This document shows, piece by piece, positions 6,927 to 11,802 of a stretch of 11,802 nucleotides of DNA. The stretch lies in the NCBI GenBank assembly GCA_029267975.1, contig JAJUHH010000050.1, positions 1-11,802 on the forward strand. Direction: 5' to 3'. How positions within the stretch are numbered: position 1 is the first letter of the stretch; the number at the start of each line of letters is the position of its first letter. Origin of the DNA: Clostridiales bacterium. GTDB taxonomy: Bacteria; Bacillota; Clostridia; Lachnospirales; Lachnospiraceae. Made by a program: the position numbers and the translations under genes. The notes below the pieces were generated by a model. It saw only the letters and a program-made list of their open reading frames with translations, made no database searches and had not been told where the DNA came from.

Positions 6927-8210
6927 TTATTTCTTGGTATCCAGTCTCGATAGCTCGCTGGAAAGCCTGTGGATATAATCTCTTAAAATATGAATACAAT
7001 CCTGCTCATTTGCCACCCCGCGGACAATATCCTCGGCCAGGGCCTTACAGGTAGGAGCACCGCAGGAGCCGCAGTCCAGACCTGGAAATCTCTCATTTAG
7101 CTCTTCTACTCTGGTCATATTGGCGATACTTTCCTTCATATCCCTGCCCAGCTTAAATACTGGCTCGTATCTTACTTCATCGTTCCAGTAGCTATTCTCA
7201 TCCCTACCGCTGACCAGATGGGAACAGGCCACCGGAAGATATTTTCTAAGTCTTTGCAGCTTTACCTTTGCTAAAAATGGATTCTCAACCGTAAGCACTC
7301 CGCCCACACAACCTCCTGCACAGGCATTTAGCTCGATAAACTCAAGATTATCAAATTTCTGATCCTCCAAGTCCTCCAGGATCTTGATGACATTCTCAAT
7401 CCCATCCGCTGCAAGATAGTTATCTGTCAGCAGTCCGCCGGCTTCTCCGCCGGTGGCGCCCCAGCCAATTCCGATCCTGCCTGAGATGCCAAGCTCCTCC
7501 ACGTCATCGATGCTTTGCTTCATCAAGGGCAGCAGCAGAGGATAAACCTCCTTCATAGCCAGTACTCCATCGATCTCCGTGTGATCTATTCCAATGGGTG
7601 ATTTCATGGCAGTCACCTTGGCCGGACAGGGGGAGATAAAAATAATTCCGATCTTCTCGCAGGGAAGTCCTGTCGCCTTCATAGCCTTTTCCCTGGCCAT
7701 GGCAGCTGCAAGATCTACCGGAGCGCAGACCGGCAATAAATGCTCTATCAGATTAGGAAAACGCACCTGGATCAGGCGTACTACAGTAGGGCAGGCTGTG
7801 CTGATCACCGGCCAGTTTTCCTTATGTTCATTAACAAAATGTCTTGAAATCTCGGATACGATCTCCGCAGCACCGCTTACCTCAAAGACATCATCAAAGC
7901 CCATCTTCTTCAGGGCCGTCAGGACAATGTTCACATCCTCCAGGTGATTGAACTGTCCGTAGAGGGAAGGCGCCGGTAAAGCAACCGTATATTCGTAATT
8001 CTTCATGATTTCTGGGGAGTCATAAGTGGCTTCCTTGGCATGGTGCGGACAGATACGAATGCATTCTCCGCAGTCGATACAAAACTCCTTGGTGATCACT
8101 GCTTTTCCATTGCGCACACGAATGGCCTGGGTCGGGCAACGCTTAATACAGTTAATGCAGCCCTTACATAAGTCTTCTTTCAGATGTACCGAAGTAAAAA
8201 ACTTCCCCAT
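6927..8210 (-). CDS. Sensory-type [FeFe]-hydrogenase-like iron-sulfur protein
   Basis: This 427-residue cytoplasmic protein resembles the group C (putative H2-sensing) [FeFe] hydrogenases. Residues 15-54 hold two [4Fe-4S] motifs (Cys15, 18, 21, 25 and Cys44, 47, 50, 54). The H-cluster domain follows, with the four cluster cysteines in modified motifs: STACPT (Cys140), SPCPAK (Cys195) and NACAGGC (Cys297, Cys301). The cysteine that relays protons in catalytic enzymes (first C of TSCCP) is alanine here, Ala139. Residues about 370-412 form a further four-cysteine cluster domain (LDCGSCGAPTCKALAEDI; Cys380, 383, 388, 405), followed by a short helical tail. Some relatives carry a C-terminal PAS or phosphatase output domain; here the tail is short and PAS and kinase-like functions are on separate genes upstream in the operon. 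H2 or redox sensing is therefore more likely than H2 production. The start is supported weakly by AGGGG. Confidence 0.88.
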   Translation of the reverse strand: MGKFFTSVHLKEDLCKGCINCIKRCPTQAIRVRNGKAVITKEFCIDCGECIRICPHHAKEATYDSPEIMKNYEYTVALPAPSLYGQFNHLEDVNIVLTALKKMGFDDVFEVSGAAEIVSEISRHFVNEHKENWPVISTACPTVVRLIQVRFPNLIEHLLPVCAPVDLAAAMAREKAMKATGLPCEKIGIIFISPCPAKVTAMKSPIGIDHTEIDGVLAMKEVYPLLLPLMKQSIDDVEELGISGRIGIGWGATGGEAGGLLTDNYLAADGIENVIKILEDLEDQKFDNLEFIELNACAGGCVGGVLTVENPFLAKVKLQRLRKYLPVACSHLVSGRDENSYWNDEVRYEPVFKLGRDMKESIANMTRVEELNERFPGLDCGSCGAPTCKALAEDIVRGVANEQDCIHILRDYIHRLSSELSRLDTKK

Positions 8211-8240
8211 ATATATTCACGCCCCTAATTTATATCTTAA

Positions 8241-8663
8241 CTACAGCTTTACCTTCATTCTCACGGTTGTTCCCACTCCGACCTGGCTTTCAATCTTCAT
8301 CTCATCGGTATATTTCTTCATATTCGGCAGGCCCATCCCCGCTCCAAAGCCAAGGGTGCGGATATTATCAGGCGCTGTGGAATACCCGGCTTGCATGGCA
8401 AGCTCAATATCTTCAATTCCAGGACCCTCATCCGTCAAAATCATCTCAATCTCATCCGGTGATATAATGACATCAATCTTTCCGCCGTTGGCATGGATCA
8501 CCATGTTGATTTCTCCTTCATACATGGCAATGGCCACTCTTCGGATAATATCCGGGTCAACATTCATTTTCTTCAGGCTTCCTTTCAGGCTGCTGGAAGC
8601 CTCTCCCGCCCTGGTAAAATCTCCTCCTGGGACCTCATAGGACATGGTGATTGTATTCGCCAT
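8241..8663 (-). CDS. RsbW/SpoIIAB-like ATP-binding anti-sigma-type kinase
   Basis: This 140-residue cytoplasmic GHKL ATPase has the size of anti-sigma factor kinases such as SpoIIAB and RsbW, which phosphorylate a STAS antagonist and hold a sigma factor. The N box is Glu49-x3-Asn53-x3-His57-Ala58 (EGEINMVIHA), the G1 box is DEGPGI (78-83), and the G2 box is the glycine loop GFGAGMGLPNM (105-115). There is no histidine-kinase dimerisation domain. Its ATG shares one base with the stop of the preceding DRTGG gene (TGATG), so translation is coupled, and 30 bases separate it from the hydrogenase-like gene. No STAS antagonist or sigma factor is encoded in the window, so its partner is unknown. It may instead signal within the operon, for example to the hydrogenase-like protein. 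Confidence 0.9.
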   Translation of the reverse strand: MANTITMSYEVPGGDFTRAGEASSSLKGSLKKMNVDPDIIRRVAIAMYEGEINMVIHANGGKIDVIISPDEIEMILTDEGPGIEDIELAMQAGYSTAPDNIRTLGFGAGMGLPNMKKYTDEMKIESQVGVGTTVRMKVKL

Positions 8664-9013
8664 CAGTAAGCCGGACCTCCCTGCAGACCATTTTTATAAA
8701 GCATGCCACAGGCGGAAAACATGCGGTGCCCTGTTGTCATTAAGGTAATCCCCTTATCCTTGGCCATGGCGATCATAGCCTCATCAGGCATCTTTCCGCG
8801 TACAAATACAACGCAGATGATGTCCATCATCTCACAGGTGCGGATCACCTGAAGATTACATAGGCCTGTCAGCAATACGGACTGATCCTTCATAAAAGCA
8901 AGTACATCACTCATCATATCGGAGCCGCAGGCCGTATGCACCTCACGGTCCTTCCACTCTTCCCCGACAATGTATTTTGCGCCTAGTATACTTCTGATTT
9001 CGTCAATGGTCAT
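8663..9013 (-). CDS. DRTGG-domain protein B (proximal)
   Basis: This soluble protein of 116 residues consists mostly of one DRTGG domain (residues about 30-108). The family pattern is clear: SDVLAFMKDQSVLLTGL, then NLQVIRTCEMMDIICVVFV, the RGKMPDEAMIAMAKDKGITL segment, and a closing MTTGHRMFSACGMLY. It is a diverged paralogue of DRTGG protein A at the other end of the operon. It lies between the PAS-GGDEF gene (about 38 bases upstream) and the ATPase gene, whose start overlaps its stop by one base. GGAGG upstream of the ATG gives a strong start. It is likely to bind a small ligand or partner protein, but neither is known. Confidence 0.87.
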   Translation of the reverse strand: MTIDEIRSILGAKYIVGEEWKDREVHTACGSDMMSDVLAFMKDQSVLLTGLCNLQVIRTCEMMDIICVVFVRGKMPDEAMIAMAKDKGITLMTTGHRMFSACGMLYKNGLQGGPAY

Positions 9014-9051
9014 TCCTATACCTCCATATAAGATTGGAATTTATCGCTCCC

Positions 9052-10356
9052 CTAGCTGCTGATTGATCCGCTAAACACCTCAAAGGAGCTACTTGATATT
9101 TTTTTGGCCATAACAAGAGCTGCATTGGCATTGGTGAGCATGGTCTGGTATTCCTGTTCTCCCCGCTGCAGCGATATTCCGATACTAACGGTAATGCTAT
9201 TTTTTGAATGCTCGAAGGAATGCACAACTTCAAGGCTCCTGCAAAGCTTCTCCGCCTGCTCATAAGCCAGGCTGTCTGAAGGCAGATCCTTAAGATAGAC
9301 CACAAACTCACTTAGTCCAAAGCGCCCGATGATATCTGAGGTGCGAAGCTGTTCCTTCAGCTTTCTGCCTACCTGGGTCAGGATATTCTCACCGTTCACT
9401 GCTCTTCTGATCTCATTTATATTCTTATAATTTCTGATATCAATCAGCATAAATGCAGACAGGGCTTCCGGATCCTGTTTCTTCATGGCTTCCTTGATCA
9501 TGAACTCCGCGGATTCCTTTGTGCAGACATCGGTTAAAGAATCTATCACCGGTACGTAAGACGCTGTCTCAGGCTCACTTACGGCGGTGTTCATATTGGA
9601 AAGCTTTCCGACAATTTTGTATGGATTACGATTATCATCAAAAATGATGGAAGCATAGCAGATGTACCATACGGGGGCCTTATCCTTCGGTACCAGGCGC
9701 ATTTCAAAACGCACTTGCTTCCTTCCTGCCATAATACTGTCAAAAATTTTTATTATTGCTGCATGCTCCTCCGGATGGATTAATTTGGTCTTCTTTAATC
9801 TTTCCCGGAAGCTCTTGATGGTCGCATCCTTTCCGAACAGTTCATGAAACAGCTCCGAAAAGCACAAGGTATCTGACATAATATCGTATTCGAAAAATAG
9901 ATCTCTGGATAATTCTGTGATTTTATTATTATAATCGACCTTCTGCTCCAATTGTTTATATTGAAGCATAAAATCCGTTATATCCATTGCAATACAGGAA
10001 TATACGGGATATGACTTGCTGCCGGAGGAGTGAATCTCCTGGATTTTGCTTCCGCTGATTATGATCCACTTGAAGCTTCCATCTGGCTGTAGTACACGAA
10101 AGCGAAAACTGATTCCGCCATCCTCCCGGTTCTTTTGGGCAGCCAGCTGCTGAGTTACAGATATCACATCCGCAGAATAAACAATACGAAGAAGTGCCGT
10201 TAAATTCTTCGTTTTATCCATTACGTTTTTCACTAAATTATAAAAAGTCTCCGGCGCATATAAAATTGTTAATACCTCATCTAATGCCAGTTTGACGACG
10301 CTGCCGGGCGCCGAATTTAATATATCTTCTAATTGATATCTTCCTATATCATCCAT
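9052..10356 (-). CDS. Tandem-PAS protein with degenerate GGDEF domain
   Basis: This 434-residue cytoplasmic signalling protein has no membrane segment. Two PAS folds with PAC-like ends are seen, at about residues 8-128 (ending in YPVYSCIAMDITDF) and about 145-255 (with VRFEMRLVPKDKAPVWYICYA). A GGDEF-fold domain follows at about 270-430, with the usual DSLTD start at 272-276 and VSIGIS near the end. The active-site loop is degenerate: GLSEF (347-351) replaces GG[DE]EF, so cyclase activity is unlikely. The inhibitory-site motif Arg338-x2-Asp341 is in its normal place, five residues ahead of GLSEF, and c-di-GMP binding is therefore possible. AGAGGAA precedes the ATG. It is the first gene of the - strand operon, behind the promoter at 10412-10439. 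PAS domains may bind a redox cofactor or small ligand. Confidence 0.88.
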   Translation of the reverse strand: MDDIGRYQLEDILNSAPGSVVKLALDEVLTILYAPETFYNLVKNVMDKTKNLTALLRIVYSADVISVTQQLAAQKNREDGGISFRFRVLQPDGSFKWIIISGSKIQEIHSSGSKSYPVYSCIAMDITDFMLQYKQLEQKVDYNNKITELSRDLFFEYDIMSDTLCFSELFHELFGKDATIKSFRERLKKTKLIHPEEHAAIIKIFDSIMAGRKQVRFEMRLVPKDKAPVWYICYASIIFDDNRNPYKIVGKLSNMNTAVSEPETASYVPVIDSLTDVCTKESAEFMIKEAMKKQDPEALSAFMLIDIRNYKNINEIRRAVNGENILTQVGRKLKEQLRTSDIIGRFGLSEFVVYLKDLPSDSLAYEQAEKLCRSLEVVHSFEHSKNSITVSIGISLQRGEQEYQTMLTNANAALVMAKKISSSSFEVFSGSISS

Positions 10357-10391
10357 GGTATTCCTCTAGACAATCCTTCCTATTTTGTAAC

Positions 10392-10440
10392 ATTGTATTT
10401 GCTACGTCTACATTATACCATATCAGCATTGAAATACAAT
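10392..10440. repeat. 9-bp inverted repeat flanking the sensory-operon -10 box
   Basis: ATTGTATTT (10392-10400) and AAATACAAT (10432-10440) are perfect complements with 31 bases between them, about 40 bp centre to centre. One arm covers the -35 box and the other lies just downstream of the expected start. This placement suits two half-sites of a repressor, but it has not been matched to any known operator. Confidence 0.5.
10412..10439 (-). promoter_or_regulatory. Promoter of the sensory operon
   Basis: Read on the - strand, TTGTAT (10434-10439) is followed after 16 bases by a perfect TATAAT (10412-10417). The start would be near 10405, leaving about 50 bases of leader before the PAS-GGDEF gene. 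A 9-bp inverted repeat flanks the -10 box. Confidence 0.7.
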
Positions 10441-10488
10441 CTGTGAATGCATTCTGGCGGCTTGTACAGCTACAAAAATATACCAATT

Positions 10489-10503
10489 ATTCTTGTTAAG
10501 AAT
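10489..10503. repeat. Small palindrome in the divergent intergenic region
   Basis: ATTCTT-GTT-AAGAAT is a perfect 6-bp inverted repeat upstream of the nuoE promoter. It contains the sequence TTGTTAA. It may be part of an operator cluster or a chance AT-rich palindrome. Confidence 0.3.
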
Positions 10504-10559
10504 ATATAATAGACAAGTTTATATTTTCTAACTGGTTGTTAATATTTATTGTAGATTTT

Positions 10560-10580
10560 TTAACATACTTGTGTTATACT
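10560..10580 (+). promoter_or_regulatory. Extended -10 promoter of the nuoE operon with overlapping inverted repeat
   Basis: TATACT (10575-10580) is preceded by TGT (10572-10574), an extended -10. The -35 region (for example TAGATT, 17 bases upstream) is poor. The inverted repeat TAACA-N6-TGTTA (10561-10576) overlaps the -10 box. TTGTTAA occurs at 10493-10499 and 10536-10542, and TTAACA at 10560-10565. These resemble half-sites of the redox regulator Rex, but their spacing does not form a standard Rex operator. Confidence 0.5.
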
Positions 10581-10623
10581 GTCAATACATATGGCTATGT
10601 AATTATTTTAAGGAGGTATATAA

Positions 10624-11118
10624 ATGGGATCGCAAAATAGTACAATACCCTTTGCAGGTACGAAAGAGCAGGAAGCCGCACTCTTAAAAGTCATCGCTGA
10701 TTACAAGGATGACAAAGGTGCATTGATGCCCATTCTGCAAAAGGCACAAGAGATATATGGCTATCTCCCCATCGAAGTACAGACCATTATTTCGAATGAG
10801 TTGGACGTGCCCCTGGAAAAGATCTATGGTATCGTTACTTTCTACTCTCAGTTTTCACTCAACCCCAAGGGAAAATACAACATTTCCGTCTGTCTCGGAA
10901 CCGCTTGCTATGTAAAAGGTTCCGGCGACATTTTCAACAAGCTGCAGGAGCTTCTGGGTGTAGAAGATGGCGGTTGTACAGCAGATGGCAAGTTTTCATT
11001 GGAAGCCTGCCGTTGTATCGGTGCCTGCGGATTGGCTCCTGTTTTAACTATCAACGAAGATGTATATGGTAAGCTGACTGTGGACGATCTGAAAGGTATC
11101 CTGTCAAAATATAACTAA
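10624..11118 (+). CDS. nuoE: NuoE/HndA-family [2Fe-2S] subunit of an NADH-linked hydrogenase
   Basis: This 164-residue soluble subunit has a helical N-terminal half (residues 15-75) and a thioredoxin-like [2Fe-2S] domain (about 85-160). Likely cluster ligands are Cys90 and Cys95 (VCLGTAC) and Cys131 and Cys135 (RCIGACG). Characteristic family segments are present, including IYGIVTFYSQF. In clostridia such proteins form the small electron-transfer subunit (HydC/HndA) of NAD(P)H-dependent or electron-bifurcating [FeFe] hydrogenases, which also need a NuoF-like flavoprotein and a catalytic HydA. Neither of those is in the window, but the operon continues to the right. TAAGGAGG before the ATG is a near-perfect ribosome binding site. 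The stop is one base from the next ATG, so the two are coupled. It could instead belong to a formate dehydrogenase complex. Confidence 0.88.
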   Translation: MGSQNSTIPFAGTKEQEAALLKVIADYKDDKGALMPILQKAQEIYGYLPIEVQTIISNELDVPLEKIYGIVTFYSQFSLNPKGKYNISVCLGTACYVKGSGDIFNKLQELLGVEDGGCTADGKFSLEACRCIGACGLAPVLTINEDVYGKLTVDDLKGILSKYN

Positions 11119-11119
11119 T

Positions 11120-11665
11120 ATGATGACGGAACTCTCTCTTCATGTACTGGATATTGCACATAATTCAATCAGGGCAGGTGCTGACCTGATTGAAATAACA
11201 CTTCAGAGATTAAGAGAACCCAATACCCTTACGATCACGATTGCCGATAACGGCAGTGGGATGACGAAGGAACAGATTGACCAGGTGGAGGATCCCTTCT
11301 TCACGACCCGAACGACCAGAAAGGTTGGACTTGGCGTACCCTTCTTCAAGATGGCTGCCTTAAGTACTGGCGGAAGCTTTCAGATCGAATCTACCCCCGG
11401 TAAAGGAACGAAGGTTACTGCTGTATTTGTATTATCCCATATCGACTGCATGCCGCTTGGCGATATCAACAGCACAATTCTTACCTTAATTAATTTTAAC
11501 GCGAAGATTGATTTTCTATATACTTATATGGTCAACAACAAGTATTTTACATTAGATACCAGGCAAATTCGTCAATTTATTAACGATGTTCCAATAAATG
11601 CGCCTGAGGTAACGGCATTTATCAAGGATTTTCTTATGGAAAACCAGCGTGAGACGGATGGATAA
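11120..11665 (+). CDS. Stand-alone GHKL ATPase (histidine-kinase-like) of the hydrogenase operon
   Basis: This 181-residue soluble protein begins directly with an HATPase domain: N box around Asn15 (LDIAHNSIRAGA), G1 box DNGSGM (43-48), a DPFFTTR segment (58-64) and G2 box KVGLGVPF (68-75). It lacks the phosphorylated-histidine domain of a sensor kinase, and residues about 105-175 form a C-terminal extension with no recognised family. Annotated relatives are usually called ATP-binding or histidine-kinase-like proteins, and I recall them beside NuoE/NuoF hydrogenase subunits in Clostridia. The ATG lies one base after the nuoE stop, with no clear Shine-Dalgarno, so it probably depends on coupled translation. 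A second ATG directly follows the first. Whether it has kinase activity, and on what target, is unknown. Confidence 0.85.
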   Translation: MMTELSLHVLDIAHNSIRAGADLIEITLQRLREPNTLTITIADNGSGMTKEQIDQVEDPFFTTRTTRKVGLGVPFFKMAALSTGGSFQIESTPGKGTKVTAVFVLSHIDCMPLGDINSTILTLINFNAKIDFLYTYMVNNKYFTLDTRQIRQFINDVPINAPEVTAFIKDFLMENQRETDG

Positions 11666-11686
11666 TCCTCTCCCATTGAAATAGGA

Positions 11687-11702
11687 GACATGAACCCATG
11701 TC
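11687..11702 (+). other. Small hairpin after the GHKL ATPase gene
   Basis: GACATG (11687-11692) and CATGTC (11697-11702) form a 6-bp stem around AACC. A further weak stem CGCTT/AAGCG follows (about 11703-11725). No T-run follows, so it is not a terminator. It may be part of a structured leader between this gene and the next one. Confidence 0.35.
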
Positions 11703-11745
11703 CGCTTTACTCAATTCATAAGCGAAATTGGAATACAGTAGAAAA

Positions 11746-11765
11746 AAGGAGGAGATATCCTCCTT
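11746..11765. other. Strong hairpin containing an SD-like sequence
   Basis: AAGGAGGA (11746-11753) and TCCTCCTT (11758-11765) form a perfect 8-bp stem around GATA. On the + strand it holds a consensus ribosome binding sequence in its left arm and lacks a following T-run. On the - strand an A-run becomes a T-run, giving a terminator-like shape. The window ends in AAAAGGA, probably the ribosome binding site of the next gene, so the hairpin is likely to lie between genes of the operon. Confidence 0.5.
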
Positions 11766-11802
11766 AGTCAAGACTTTTCAACTATTATGTATATTAAAAG
11801 GA

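Noticed and set aside
8026..8640. 204-codon + strand open frame over the ATPase and hydrogenase-like genes
   Set aside because: It is antisense to two genes with clear motifs and has low-complexity, Ser/Pro/Ile-rich translation typical of a shadow frame.
1..11802. CRISPR array, tRNA or rRNA genes, insertion sequences or prophage
   Set aside because: No regularly spaced repeats, cloverleaf-like sequences, transposase frames or terminal inverted repeats with target duplications were seen.

Overview
The window looks like chromosome of an anaerobic, fermentative Clostridia species, most likely Lachnospiraceae-like. The signs are moderate GC, strong AGGAGG-type ribosome binding sites, sigma-A-like promoters, an [FeFe]-hydrogenase-type gene neighbourhood, a QueT vitamin transporter under a preQ1 element, and a GH127 arabinofuranosidase typical of plant-fibre users. 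The taxonomic placement is inferred from gene content and was not tested by a search.

Left part (about 1-3200, + strand): an AraC-family regulator with its own strong promoter is followed by a GH127 (DUF1680) beta-L-arabinofuranosidase, and the pair is closed by a strong terminator. This reads as a small sugar-responsive unit. A gap of about 400 bp follows. It holds the terminator, a stretch with no recognisable gene, a promoter and a preQ1-I-like riboswitch that leads into queT (3511-3999). A bidirectional terminator (4050-4093) separates queT from asnS, which is on the - strand and has its own promoter (5697-5725).

Right part (5755-11802): this is the most interesting region. On the - strand, a probable six-gene operon is transcribed from a good promoter at 10412-10439. 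In order of transcription it encodes a tandem-PAS protein with a degenerate GGDEF domain, a DRTGG-domain protein, an RsbW/SpoIIAB-like ATPase-kinase, a sensory-type [FeFe]-hydrogenase-like iron-sulfur protein, a second DRTGG protein and a PHP-family phosphoesterase. Divergently, on the + strand, lie a NuoE/HndA-type [2Fe-2S] subunit and a stand-alone GHKL ATPase. These probably begin a NADH-linked electron-bifurcating hydrogenase operon that continues past the right edge.

How it may work together (inference): the divergent layout suggests that the left-going operon senses H2 or redox state through the modified H-cluster protein and the PAS domains. It would signal through the anti-sigma-like kinase and small DRTGG modules, and so adjust expression or activity of the catalytic hydrogenase encoded to the right. 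The components belong to known families, and sensory [FeFe] hydrogenases are an established group. The wiring of this particular set is not evident from the sequence. Short inverted repeats flank or overlap three of the promoters and are candidate operators.
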